Origin: Gracilaria domingensis
Taxonomy: Eukaryota > Rhodophyta > Florideophyceae > Gracilariales > Gracilariaceae
NCBI GenBank assembly: GCA_022539475.1
Contig: VCMS01000003.1
Location: 270,983-334,982 of the forward strand
Direction of reading: 5' to 3'
DNA: 64,000 nt
Shown: one piece after another, positions 51,836-61,474 of the stretch
Numbering within the stretch: position 1 is the first letter of the stretch
How the letters are laid out: every line of letters starts with the position of its first letter
Notes under the pieces: model-generated
What the model was told of the DNA's origin: nothing
The model's database searches: none
The model's input: the letters and a program-made list of their open reading frames with translations, nothing else
Made by a program: the position numbers and the translations under genes

Positions 51836-53337
51836 TCGCCGTGACGCGTTCCCATCACCGTCCGCGCCACCCCCGCCGCCATCACGTCCGCGCCCACAGC
51901 AGCACTAGTCGTTGTCGCCGTCGTGGCCGCTATCTCATCGTTCCACTGCAGCACCTGCGCGCCCTCGTTCGCTGTCGATGCCACAATATCGCTGGCAGTT
52001 ATCGGCGGCGTCAATGCCGCCAGCAAGGCGCTGCTGACGTCTGTTTCGATGTTGTTCGCGCGAGCGCCCACATCATGTACGGATGACGTAGGCGAATTGC
52101 CTGTCACTGTCGTGCTCGGGCTTGGACTGCTGCCATCGTCCGATAGCCTTCCCAGCAGCGCGTCGGCTTCGAGCTGTATCAGAAACTGCTGTTCCAACTG
52201 GTGGCCCGCCATCGAAGGAACAACGCCGTGTGTGTCCGCGTGGCTGTACGGTGCGTTTGCTGCGTTGCCCGCCGGTACAAGATGGTCTTCGTCAAGCGTG
52301 GCGTTTTGTGACGGCTTGTCTGCGTATTGTACCAAATGTTGTTGAGCATTGTGTAGTCTGGATTCTGCCGTCAACAGTTTCTGACAAAGCTGTACGCGTC
52401 GCACGTACAGGCTGAGCAGCTGCATCGTTTCCGAGCGGTTGCCACACACAAACTGGTACGGGATTGGGTTGGGCGGGCTGTGGAACAGTTTGGTGCGCGC
52501 GTTTGGTAAGTGGCGGTACATTTCGACGAAAAACGAGCCGCTCTGAGCAAAGGTGAACAGCCGCTTACACAGCGCCAACCACGCCTCAATGAGGCGTTCA
52601 GAGCTCGGCGGGCGGTGCAGCGCCAAGTCGGATGACTTGTACAAGAAGGTGTGCTCGGCGTGCGCCGGCGCCCTGTTCTTGAAGGACGGCGGACAAGCGC
52701 ACAGCTCAATGCCTCGCACACCACAAAAGTGGCACACGGTGGGGCGCTCGCGCAGCACGATGGTGAGCAGCGGCGACGTGAGCGGCTGGTGCGGTGGCAG
52801 CACGTCGTAGCAGATGATATCAGTGGAAAGCACCAGGCGATTGTGGTGCGCAGCGGACGGCTTGTGCAGGCGTCTGCACGCGATGATGAGACTGTCGTCG
52901 TGCATCCATGCAAACTCGACGAGCTCGAGATGGTCGACGCGCAGGTCGGCGGCGAAGTTGCGCTTGCGGGGGCGGCTGGAAAGGCGGTGGGAATGCAGGA
53001 CGGAGTCGCGCACGCGGGCGAGCGCGTGGCGCTCCTTCTTGTTGTAGAGGTTTCCGACGGCGATGCCGTCGTAGACGTGCTGCCAGAGCAGCACGTCGCC
53101 AAAGTCGAGGTAGGGCTCGGGGAGGGCGTAGGGCGGGGGGGTGCGCTGGGCGGAGGCGGCAGAGTAGTACATGCAGGCGTAGCTGAAGGCGGTGGCGAGG
53201 GGGAGGGCGTTTGCGGACGGGGTGGGGTTGCGGTTGAAGAGCCAGTCCCTGACGCCGGGCACGGCGAGGTAGTGGGCGATCATGTGCGAGGCGAGGGAGG
53301 AGGAGGGGGGGGCGGGCGGGAGCGGCGGGAGCGCCAT
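51832..53337 (-). CDS. Hypothetical protein, probably the N-terminal part of a C2H2 factor
   Basis: A 501-residue frame starting MALPPLPPAPP. The section from about 20 to 360 looks like a globular domain: HMIAHYLAVPGVRDWLFNRN (cited as HYLAVPGVRDWL), ATAFSYACMYY, FGDVLLWQHVYDGIAVGNLY, DHLELVEFAWMHDD. A Cys cluster (CHFCGVRGIELCAC) may bind zinc. The last ~120 residues are Ser/Thr/Ala-rich and disordered. I do not recognise the family. It ends in TGA overlapping the ATG of the two-finger ORF, an arrangement rare in eukaryotes unless a splice or frameshift joins them. The start was chosen because upstream codons are Pro/Arg low complexity. Confidence 0.65.
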   Translation of the reverse strand: MALPPLPPAPPSSSLASHMIAHYLAVPGVRDWLFNRNPTPSANALPLATAFSYACMYYSAASAQRTPPPYALPEPYLDFGDVLLWQHVYDGIAVGNLYNKKERHALARVRDSVLHSHRLSSRPRKRNFAADLRVDHLELVEFAWMHDDSLIIACRRLHKPSAAHHNRLVLSTDIICYDVLPPHQPLTSPLLTIVLRERPTVCHFCGVRGIELCACPPSFKNRAPAHAEHTFLYKSSDLALHRPPSSERLIEAWLALCKRLFTFAQSGSFFVEMYRHLPNARTKLFHSPPNPIPYQFVCGNRSETMQLLSLYVRRVQLCQKLLTAESRLHNAQQHLVQYADKPSQNATLDEDHLVPAGNAANAPYSHADTHGVVPSMAGHQLEQQFLIQLEADALLGRLSDDGSSPSPSTTVTGNSPTSSVHDVGARANNIETDVSSALLAALTPPITASDIVASTANEGAQVLQWNDEIAATTATTTSAAVGADVMAAGVARTVMGTRHGE

Positions 53338-54367
53338 GTGGAGGCGGCAGGGGGGGAGGGGAGGGGAGGGACGGGCCGGGGTGGAGAGGGCGGGGGCGGG
53401 GGACAGAGGGCGGGGGGGGGGTGGTGGTGAGGGTAGGAGGACGGCGGCGGGGGGGGGGAGCGTCGGTGGCGGGGGAGCGTCGGTGGCGGGGAGCGGAGCG
53501 GCGCGCGGGTCGGGGTGGGGGCGCGCGGGGCGGCAGCACTTGGTGTTTAATATGGGGCAGGCGCGTGGAGCGGCGAGTGGCGTAGGAATACACGCGCGTT
53601 GCGTTTGAGAGCGAGCGCGGCGGCGGCGGCACGCGCGCGCCACGCGCGGCGCGCACACAAGCAGCGCTGGCGGCAGACGCAAGGCGCGCGCCAAAGCAGC
53701 AATGCATGGCGGCGGCGCCGCCGCGCGCTTACAGCGCGCCATGATGGGCGCGTCTCGCGCACGCGTACACGGCGCGCTGAATTGCGCGCGCGCGCGGCGC
53801 GCAATTACACCGGCGCGCGCGCGTGCCGCAGGCAGCGCGGCGCGTCACAGCGCGCGGCCGATCGGCGCGGCCGCGGCGCGCGCGCGCGCGCGCGGAAAGC
53901 AATTGCTGCATCGCGCCGTCGCGCTCGCTTTGCGCCGCGCGCTGCCGCCGCCGCGCGCCGCGCCGCGCGCACGCGCCGAAGGTACCTTCGTATCTTAGCG
54001 GAGCCCGTGCCGCCCCCCACCCGCCCGCGCCGCCGTGCGCGCTAATAACGTCACCGCGCGCGCGCACGTGTCGAGCGCGCTGCCCGTGGTGAGCGCTCTC
54101 GCGCCGCCCGCTATTTACACTCGCCTCATCCAACCGCAACCGCCCGCTCACGTTTACAGTCATGCAAATTAAAGCCTTAATCCTCATCCTCATCGCCCCC
54201 CCCCCCCCCCCCCACCCCCCCAACAAACCCCACCCGCTGCCATCCGCGATCCGCCGTGGCAAACGCGCCATGCCGCATTTCCCCGGCTAACCAAACCCCT
54301 CCCCACCAAAAATATCCCCCTTCCTCGTTGGCCGCACGCAATCTCCCCGTCACCGTCATTTGCCTGC
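53338..54367. other. Extreme CpG-rich spacer with C18 run and alternating GC
   Basis: About 1 kb. The left part is the promoter side of the zinc-finger gene. An alternating GC run covers 53876-53894 (Z-DNA-prone), and an uninterrupted C18 lies at 54196-54213, near the end of the zinc-knuckle gene. No gene is seen; ORFs on both strands are compositional. Confidence 0.55.
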
Positions 54368-55132
54368 CTACCGCTTGAAGCGGCGCTGCATGGCCAGTTC
54401 CATCAAGGTCTCCCGGAAGCGCTCGCATTCCTCCGCCTCCGCCTCCTCGCGCGTCATTCCATCGCCGTTACCCTCCCAATTCCCCTTCTTTTTCTTCCGC
54501 TCCGCCACCCGCTGCGCCCTCCGATTCTTCTCCATCTCCAGCACCACCGATATCATCTTGTCGGCCGACGGCATGTTACAGTTCGCGCCATTGTGCCCAG
54601 ACGCGCCGCAGTTGAGACACGACAGCGTGCCGCAAGCCATGCCCTCCACGCTGCAGTCCAGGTGCCCGTCCTTGCCGCACACGTAGCACGTCAGCATCAG
54701 ATCCCGCGGCGGCCCGCAGCGCCGACGCACCCTCCGTTTCATTCCCTTCATCGTACAATCTCGTGCGCGGTGTCCGGCCTTCTTGCACAAGTGACACGTT
54801 TCGTCCAGGCATTCACGACTGGAGTGGCCCTTGCCACCACACAGGTAGCACCTCAGCTCCTCTTCCTTTTCCGCACAATCATACGACATGTGCCCTTTCA
54901 ACCCGCAAAACGAGCATACCACGTTCGTCATTGTGAAATATCGAGCGTCCTTTTGTAGCACGTCAGCACTGCCCTGACTAATCTGTTTGCCCAATTGCGC
55001 CTGCTCCTCCTCACCCACTCCTTCCCCATCCCCGCTGCTGCTGGACCCTGCCGAGCAATCGTCCGTATCGCGTTCGCGCAAGCGCGCCGTCGTTCCAACA
55101 CCTGTCAGCTCCGCGTCTTGTGGTGAGCTCAT
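54368..55132 (-). CDS. CCHC zinc-knuckle protein of AIR/ZCCHC7 type
   Basis: A 254-residue protein with five zinc knuckles: CSFCGLKGHMSYDC (73-86), CYLCGGKGHSSREC (95-108), CHLCKKAGHRARDC (113-126), CYVCGKDGHLDC (149-160) and CLNCGASGHNGANC (172-185). The fourth is a shortened CX2CX4HX2C form. That variant in fourth place, followed by a Cys-poor insert and a normal fifth knuckle, is seen in plant and animal ZCCHC7-like proteins, relatives of yeast Air1/Air2. Those are the RNA-binding subunits of the nuclear TRAMP polyadenylation complex that feeds RNA to the exosome. The C-terminus is charged and basic (RKKKKGNW). The ATG at 55132 is the first in frame. Assignment to TRAMP is an inference. 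Confidence 0.75.
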   Translation of the reverse strand: MSSPQDAELTGVGTTARLRERDTDDCSAGSSSSGDGEGVGEEEQAQLGKQISQGSADVLQKDARYFTMTNVVCSFCGLKGHMSYDCAEKEEELRCYLCGGKGHSSRECLDETCHLCKKAGHRARDCTMKGMKRRVRRRCGPPRDLMLTCYVCGKDGHLDCSVEGMACGTLSCLNCGASGHNGANCNMPSADKMISVVLEMEKNRRAQRVAERKKKKGNWEGNGDGMTREEAEAEECERFRETLMELAMQRRFKR

Positions 55133-56014
55133 TCTTACTGTCAACAATCTCACTCAATCTTAATCAAAACGTCAATGATCTCGTCGCTGCGCGGCTACCT
55201 CCCAGCTTGTTGTCCTGATCCTGTTTGACTGCTTGAGAAGCCGTTGTTGCGTGCGTGTGATAAACCTTTTAGAGACAAAGATACCCTTGGTACTGCCAAA
55301 ACTCTCAGCAGATCTGCGCTTCTCAAGAGTCCACACTCGTTTCTGACAGCGCTTGTGTCAATTTGGCTGAGTTGGCGCGCACCGCTTTGCTATGCAAATG
55401 ACAGTGCCGCAGCGCGCTCCACCGTTCTATATTTGGGCGTGGCTGTACCTCTCCCACGTACAACTCAACGAAGCAGTCCCCGCGCTCGTTGCGTTGGCCG
55501 CTCCTCGCAAGCACTTCCAGGTACCGCCGTCGGTAAACGGGACAGCAGCGGTGAAAAATATGCAAACGGAAACGCCAGTATAACCTTCGTTTCTTGTAAG
55601 CTGCGGCGCGGCCTCAAGACAACTGCTGACGTCGGCAACGACGGTCCTTCTCGCCGCCGAGCCTGGAAGGCAGGTGGCCTCATCCAAGGAAGCATTGCAC
55701 ATTATTCTTCGACGAGTTCTCAGGCGTGTACTACGTGTGGTTCACCCAATCGTCGGCTACCCAGGAGATTTGACAAGATAGCCGGTTGGTATCCTGCACG
55801 TGTACCGAGAAATGTTCATGCGCCGGGAATTGACATATACCAAGGCAGAAGTTTACATCTTCAGCATGACATATCGTTTCATAGAACGGTAATCTTCCAT
55901 ACCGATACTCACGACGCTTCTCCGCCGCTAGTGCCACCGGTGGTTAAGGTACTCAGCCGCAGCACTTCATTTTCTCTCTTGCACGCAGCGCCTGGCTGCG
56001 TAGTCGATCTCTAC
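55133..56014. promoter_or_regulatory. Divergent promoter region; open frame without ATG upstream of ELP3
   Basis: About 880 bp between the zinc-knuckle gene start and ELP3. The ELP3 frame is open for 257 codons upstream of its ATG but contains no ATG itself, so translation should still begin at 56015 unless an unseen first exon joins. The word GATACCCTTGGTACT near 55270 matches a motif repeated elsewhere in the window. Confidence 0.5.
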
Positions 56015-57742
56015 ATGGCAATCGAAAGCTCAGCGAATGCACCGCAACACGCAGATCCCGGTCAAACAGGTCGTCGAAAACCTCCGCGGAGAAAGCTTCC
56101 AGCCCAAGATGTGGCCAAGAAAGCCGCCATTGCCGACATAGTCGCAGAACTCATTCGCCAGACCGATCTCAATCAGAACCCCTCGGTTACTGCCCTGAAG
56201 ACGGCGGCGGCGAAGCGTCATAGGCTCTCAGATTACCCTAAGCTTGTTGACATATTGGCGGCCGTCCCACCTTCACACCGTTCCCGACTGGCACCGCTGC
56301 TCAAAGCCAAACCCGTTCGTACAGCTAGTGGAATAGCCGTCGTTGCGGTTATGTCCAAACCTCACCGCTGCCCTCACATCGCCACAACCGGTAACATTTG
56401 CGTCTACTGCCCGGGCGGTCCGGATAGTGACTTTGAATATTCGACGCAGAGCTACACTGGTTATGAACCAACCTCAATGAGAGCCATACGCGCACGCTAC
56501 GATCCATATGTGCAAGTGCGTTCCAGGGTTGATCAGCTCCGAAGCCTTGGTCACGATGTGGACAAGGTCGAATTCATTCTCATGGGTGGCACCTTCATGT
56601 CTCTCGACAATGGCTACAGAGATTACTTTATTCGCAATCTGCATGATGCTTTAAGCGGTCATTCTTCCAAGGATGTCCTAGAAGCCGTACGCTATTCTGA
56701 ACATTCATACGCAAAATGTGTAGCCCTCACGATTGAAAGCCGTCCTGATCACTCTTCGCCGCACCACTTATCTGCCATGCTAGAGTACGGTTGCACACGT
56801 CTTGAAATTGGCGTCCAGAGCGTGTACGAGGACGTTGCACGAGACACCAATAGAGGCCATTCGGTTCAGGCAGTTTGTGATTGCTTTCGCCTCGCCAAGG
56901 ACGCTGGATTCAAGGTGGTTTCCCATATGATGCCGGATTTACCCAACATGGGCAAAGAGAGAGACATGGAATCGTTCAAGGAACTGTTCGAAAACCCGGC
57001 ATTCCGCCCAGACGGACTGAAGATTTACCCGACACTGGTTATTAGAGGAACGGGCTTATATGAACTGTGGAAGAATGGATTGTACAAAAACTATGCTCCT
57101 TCGGAGCTTATAGACCTGATTGCACGCATATTAGCACTTGTTCCCCCCTGGGTACGGGTGTATCGCATACAGCGTGATATTCCAATGCCCCTTGTTTCGT
57201 CAGGCGTTGAGCATGGAAACCTTCGTGAGCTTGCTCTGGCCAGAATGGCAGATCTTGGCCTTCCATGCAGAGACGTCCGAACCCGGGAAGTAGGAATACA
57301 AACAATCCATTTCCAAATCAACCCGGAACAAGTCGAGTTAATCCGTCGCGATTACGTTGCAAATGACGGCTGGGAAACATTCCTTTCATACGAAGATGCG
57401 GCTCAAGACATTTTGGTCGCACTGTTGCGGTTGAGGCAAGCTGGTCCTGGCGCAAAGGCCGTGCGCCCAGAGATGCGCGACGGCCCCTGTAGTATCGTTC
57501 GAGAGCTTCACGTTTATGGATCTGTTGTGCCAGTACACGAACGCGATCCGGCAAAGTTTCAGCACAAAGGGTTTGGTTCTCTTCTCATGGAGGAAGCCGA
57601 ACGCATAGCTCGTGTAGAACATGGCTCCTCGAAAATGGTCGTTATATCAGGCGTTGGTACTCGTCATTACTACCGGAAACTCGGATATCATCTAGAAGGT
57701 CCGTATATGGTAAAACTTTTACATGATACCGTTGTAAAATAA
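56015..57742 (+). CDS. ELP3: Elongator catalytic subunit ELP3
   Basis: A 575-residue catalytic subunit of Elongator, which starts the cm5U/mcm5U modification of wobble uridines in tRNA. The radical SAM domain shows the Elp3-type cluster motif CX9CX2C (Cys119, Cys129, Cys132) within [18 protein letters not shown]. It also has [44 protein letters not shown] and [10 protein letters not shown]. The C-terminal acetyltransferase domain (~420-575) carries [12 protein letters not shown], the acetyl-CoA loop [15 protein letters not shown] and HYYRKLGY. Length matches the family (about 550). The start was chosen as the only ATG in the N-terminal region; it follows a frame that is open far upstream. Intronless. 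Confidence 0.95.
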   Translation: MAIESSANAPQHADPGQTGRRKPPRRKLPAQDVAKKAAIADIVAELIRQTDLNQNPSVTALKTAAAKRHRLSDYPKLVDILAAVPPSHRSRLAPLLKAKPVRTASGIAVVAVMSKPHRCPHIATTGNICVYCPGGPDSDFEYSTQSYTGYEPTSMRAIRARYDPYVQVRSRVDQLRSLGHDVDKVEFILMGGTFMSLDNGYRDYFIRNLHDALSGHSSKDVLEAVRYSEHSYAKCVALTIESRPDHSSPHHLSAMLEYGCTRLEIGVQSVYEDVARDTNRGHSVQAVCDCFRLAKDAGFKVVSHMMPDLPNMGKERDMESFKELFENPAFRPDGLKIYPTLVIRGTGLYELWKNGLYKNYAPSELIDLIARILALVPPWVRVYRIQRDIPMPLVSSGVEHGNLRELALARMADLGLPCRDVRTREVGIQTIHFQINPEQVELIRRDYVANDGWETFLSYEDAAQDILVALLRLRQAGPGAKAVRPEMRDGPCSIVRELHVYGSVVPVHERDPAKFQHKGFGSLLMEEAERIARVEHGSSKMVVISGVGTRHYYRKLGYHLEGPYMVKLLHDTVVK

Positions 57743-58066
57743 TACCGCGATGAAACCTGAGGGACGTACAGTATCCTTCACAAGACCAACGCACATCTAA
57801 AGACCGATACCACGATCTCACGAAAATTAAGACATCCCGCGTGTATCAACTGCTCTCGGTCAAAGAAGCTTTGTTTTGTTTGTCGGATTGTAACCGTCTT
57901 GAACAGAAAGCTTGTCATGGAGCAATATAGCCTTCATGCAACTAGTTTGGTGGCTTCAGTTGAAGAGCAGATCACGCTTGTCGATTACTAATTTCTTGGA
58001 AAGTGCAGCGCAGAATTCAAAAGTACCACTGGGTACAAGGTTTCAGGCGGCCCAGACATAATTCGT
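57743..58066. other. Convergent 3' spacer
   Basis: About 320 bp between the converging ends of ELP3 and the RG-rich gene; nothing recognised. Confidence 0.5.
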
Positions 58067-58465
58067 TCAATTGTTGTCGGGCGAGTCTTGTACCCTATCG
58101 CGTGCATTTGAAAGTTCTTCTTCGTTGTTTGGAAGATGTTGGTCGGTTTTATCGGCAACGTCTTGGGACTCGTCCATTTCAATCTGTATCTCTTCGTCTT
58201 TTGCTGTTGAGGCCAGCCTCTCTGCCTCTAGTTCAAGCCATGGATTCTCGATGAAACTTAGCTTAAAATACTTGAAACCCTTTTCCACTGGAGTGAAGGC
58301 AGTCCCAGAACCGCGATAGCCTCCCCGTTGTGAACGTGAGCGTCCCCTTTGGAACTGTCCACGGCGCGGTCTACCGGATATGTTTCTTGAATACGAGCGA
58401 GCACTTCCTTGACTGGTCTTGTGCATTTGGCGGGCCAATGGGCTTAAGAAGCCCAGCAAGTACAT
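58067..58465 (-). CDS. Small RG/RS-rich hypothetical protein
   Basis: A 132-residue protein with an RG/RS-rich stretch (RPRRGQFQRGRSRSQRGGYRG, shown in part as RGRSRSQRGGYRG), then a conserved-looking block (GFKYFKLSFIENPWLELE) and an acidic, disordered tail. The RG stretch suggests RNA binding; the F-x-E-N-P-W motif looks like a short linear binding site. I do not recognise the family. The ATG at 58465 is the first in frame; 58426 is an alternative just before the RG stretch. The frame is open farther upstream without an ATG. Confidence 0.55.
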   Translation of the reverse strand: MYLLGFLSPLARQMHKTSQGSARSYSRNISGRPRRGQFQRGRSRSQRGGYRGSGTAFTPVEKGFKYFKLSFIENPWLELEAERLASTAKDEEIQIEMDESQDVADKTDQHLPNNEEELSNARDRVQDSPDNN

Positions 58466-59261
58466 GGAATCCAATTCAGAGCAACGAATCGGAATCTTCG
58501 CGAGATATCTGCTATTGGCTAGGCCCTTGCCCTCTAGATCTAGCCAGTTCGTACAAAGATACACCGAAGTGTATGGCGGGAAGATTGGTCGAGCTTCTAG
58601 TGTCGACAACGGCTACACAGTGGCAGGTCAGGTGGTGGAGCAAATGATATGGAAATTGATTTTGCAGCACGACTCCGTTGCCACTGGCAATGCCAGCCAA
58701 CAGTGGCAGCAGCAAGCTTTCAACTTGCCTCGACAGCCGAACCAGTCTCTCCTCTCGCCCACCACATCTGCCGCCACTATTTCGAAGCCGCATAGTAATG
58801 CTTGAGCTATGCAGGCTCTCATTGCAATAGATCAAGGTCTCTCTCATGGTCGTCATTCCACACAAGGCGGGTTGTACGACTGATGTGAGAGTCTCACAGT
58901 GAGACGCGACCCGCATGAAATTTTTACCCCTTCTGTGGAAGATGAGGCATTGGACCATTATGAGAGCCTGTACCGGACCTAGAACATGTATCCTATATCC
59001 CAAGGGTACAGTAGCGCAGCTGGCATCTGTTCCGCAGAGGTTATCCTTCTATTCGAAGAGTATCAACCCCGTCCGAAGAGTAAGTGCGACGGTACTGCCA
59101 ACGGGTATAAGGACATCTCGAGGGAAGCCCTCTTCCGTCGGTACAATAAGGCTAGAAAAGTAGCGTCCAGCCAATCTGCGGTGAACAAAAGATACCCTAT
59201 GCAAGAAACATTTTTCGTATGAAGTACGACATACTCAATACGTTAAATACTGAGCGCTGCA

Positions 59262-59291
59262 GGTACCAACGTTAAGGCTACCGTTGGTACC
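59262..59291. repeat. Perfect 10-bp inverted repeat, 10-nt spacer
   Basis: GGTACCAACG and CGTTGGTACC flank a short spacer. The same GGTACC/CGTTGGTACC words recur elsewhere in the window. Confidence 0.7.
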
Positions 59292-59334
59292 GTCGTACAG
59301 TTGGGATTGTACCCTAGTACTGCGCTGTCGTCAG

Positions 59335-59483
59335 GGCTGCGTCAATCGAAGTTGCGTCAATCGAAGTTGCGTCAATCGAATTGGCGTCAGTCGAAGTTGC
59401 GTCAATACCCTTGGTAGAACTTGCGTCAATCGAACTTGCGTCATACTGTACTACCTCGCGTTATTCGAACTTGCCTCAATCGA
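59335..59483 (+). repeat. Tandem array of ~15-bp units
   Basis: Four or five tandem copies of a unit close to GTTGCGTCAATCGAA, followed by three or four more degenerate copies after interruptions (including one by ACCCTTGGTA). Copies differ by one or two bases, so the array is not recent. Confidence 0.8.
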
Positions 59484-59548
59484 ACAAACAGCGAAATGTG
59501 GAACGCAGATAAGGACTCCTTTCACGCAAACTCCCCTCATTGTGAAGA

Positions 59549-59636
59549 GGTAGCTCAGTGGTTACAACACGGCTAAGTTGGAAGCATATAGCTGTGTTGC
59601 CAAGAGAAGCCTTTTCGCTGGCCGAGGGTCCTTACC
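59549..59636 (+). pseudogene. tRNA-like relic
   Basis: The stretch has a perfect A-box-like TAGCTCAGTGGTTA and, ~80 nt on, GGGTCCTTACCGAATCCC. Without CTTA the latter would read GGGTCCGAATCCC, one base from the standard T-arm/B box. D-stem pairing is lost and no clear acceptor stem closes it. It is best read as a decayed tRNA gene or the head of a tRNA-derived short repeat. Confidence 0.35.
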
Positions 59637-60106
59637 GAATCCCCACGCGCCACGAGGAATACCAAGGGTAGCACAGCGCGCTCATACTAAACAGCAATAG
59701 CAACGAACCGCAATGCTCGCCACAAGTTAGCAACTTCCGTGAAGTTCATCACTGCCTTTCGTCATAACAAAATCTTCCCGTCTGCCGTCGCTCTCACATT
59801 AATTGTTCCATGCCTTGCCGCTTAGTTTCTGTTGAGCAATATGACCCCTAGCACACAATGTCACGTTATCTGTTGACGTGGAGTGAGCTGCCTCTAAACG
59901 ACGTGAGAGCGCTTGCTGTACTACTGGTCCATTTGATGGATAAGGACATGCGGATTGCTAACTGTCTAGACGTATACGCTCTGATGGCATCCATCTGCGC
60001 CTTGGGATGAGACGGTCAACTTAAATCCGATTGTGCTCTTCCCTGCAAGAAACTCAATCTTCCTCCAAACATGAGCTCGGCCCGAAGCTGGTATGGCTTG
60101 ACATAG

Positions 60107-61474
60107 TCACTGCTTCGATAGCAGCGTTGATGAGGACTTCAAAGTGTTGGAGTTTCTACTACTACCCTGGTCCTCCCCGGGTGCTTCGTAGTTTTCTCTC
60201 CCACTTACATCCTCTCCGTTTACAAAAACCCGCCATTCACCGGGACCTGGCCCCAGGAGCACGTACTCACGATTCCGAAATGTGCTGAAGTTCGACTTTC
60301 TCGCTGTAGCAGCATCATGGTTAAGTTCGACAGGGCTGCAACCTACAGGCTCGCGACCGGCGAGACTGGCTAACTGTCGTCGATATTCCCATTGCTTCAA
60401 ACCAAACTTGTGGAAATATCTATCCTCCACATCCGGTGGTCTGTCCTCCTCGTGTATCTCTTGGAGCTTCGAAATGGACACTTTTCTGCTGTATAACGCA
60501 ACCAAAAAGGCTATTTGGTCTTCAAACAAGGGAAAAGGAATCACGGACCAAGGAAGTCCCGGAAACGAAATTGTAAGGTCTTCTTCCGCGATAAGATGCT
60601 TAATTAGGCCACGAACGCAATGCCCGTTGTCCGAAACAGATACGCCAGCTACCCCTGGGTGTAAAAATGGAAAGCTGTAGTTGTATCCAGTACAACAGAG
60701 AATGTGGTCTATGTTTCGCAACACTTTGCCATCACGTAGTTCAATGTCTCTACCACCTATGAACTCCTTGACTTCCGTTACTTCCGAAAGCGACGTACCG
60801 ACATCAAATTTAAACACTTGTTGAGGCTGCCGATGTGACAGGTACACGTGAGAGGCGTAGCGTGATATCTCTAATCCAATATCTAGACCTGACGGACCGC
60901 TACCGATCACCAGTACGCGCTTATCCTTAAGGCTTTGTGGTTCTTTGTAAACTTTTGAATGACTAATGTTGCCCCCGCCTTGAATATAGTCTGTTAGCCC
61001 AGGAGCAGACCAAACATTTGGTACTCGGTAGTGTCCATTGCAAACGATAACTGCATCCGCATACAACGTGTTTGCTGGTTCACATTGAATCTTCCACCAC
61101 TTTCCATGTTTCATAACAGAAGTTACTCTTGTGTTGAAGCTAATGCTTCGGTATAGATCATACTTTCGAGCGAAGTCCTTCAAGTACTGCAAGACTTGCG
61201 TGTGTTGAGGGAAGGAAGATACTCCTTTGGGGAAAGGTTCATTCGTGTAACACATTATGGACGAAGGAATATTACATCGCAAAGATTTGTAGACAGCCGA
61301 GGATTCAGAAGATAAAGGAGAGTATGCCCACGTTCCGCCGACATCAGAAGTAGCTTCGAAGGCTTGCACACGAAACCCAGCATCTCGGAATGCACGCACC
61401 GCAGCCAGGCCGGCGGCTCCAGCCCCAATAACACAAATGCTTGAAACCTGGAGCTCAGCACACAGCGTTGCCAT
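60107..61474 (-). CDS. Flavin-containing monooxygenase (FMO) family protein
   Basis: A 455-residue flavoprotein that uses FAD, NADPH and O2 to oxygenate soft nucleophiles (N or S atoms) or related substrates. It shows the FAD motif GAGAAG (17-22), ATSDVGGTWAY, the NADPH motif GSGPSG near 191, and the FMO fingerprint as a variant GNISHSKVY before it. CCTGYNYSFPF marks the C-terminal part of the flavin site. Length is close to yeast and plant FMOs, with no membrane anchor or targeting signal obvious; the final ~60 residues are polar and probably disordered. The ATG at 61474 is 13 codons ahead of the beta strand SSICVIGAG, so the start is secure. Intronless. Confidence 0.88.
   Translation of the reverse strand: MATLCAELQVSSICVIGAGAAGLAAVRAFRDAGFRVQAFEATSDVGGTWAYSPLSSESSAVYKSLRCNIPSSIMCYTNEPFPKGVSSFPQHTQVLQYLKDFARKYDLYRSISFNTRVTSVMKHGKWWKIQCEPANTLYADAVIVCNGHYRVPNVWSAPGLTDYIQGGGNISHSKVYKEPQSLKDKRVLVIGSGPSGLDIGLEISRYASHVYLSHRQPQQVFKFDVGTSLSEVTEVKEFIGGRDIELRDGKVLRNIDHILCCTGYNYSFPFLHPGVAGVSVSDNGHCVRGLIKHLIAEEDLTISFPGLPWSVIPFPLFEDQIAFLVALYSRKVSISKLQEIHEEDRPPDVEDRYFHKFGLKQWEYRRQLASLAGREPVGCSPVELNHDAATARKSNFSTFRNREYVLLGPGPGEWRVFVNGEDVSGRENYEAPGEDQGSSRNSNTLKSSSTLLSKQ

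Larger units (their letters stand above)
58466..60106. other. Repeat-rich spacer
   Basis: About 1.6 kb holding a 30-bp hairpin (59262-59291), a short tandem repeat array (59335-59483), a tRNA-like relic (59549-59636) and several TACC...GGTA words. Rather gene-free; no transposase-like frame was found. Confidence 0.55.

Noticed and set aside
59335-59483. CRISPR array
   Set aside because: Units are about 15 bp in direct tandem with no unique spacers, and the host is eukaryotic.
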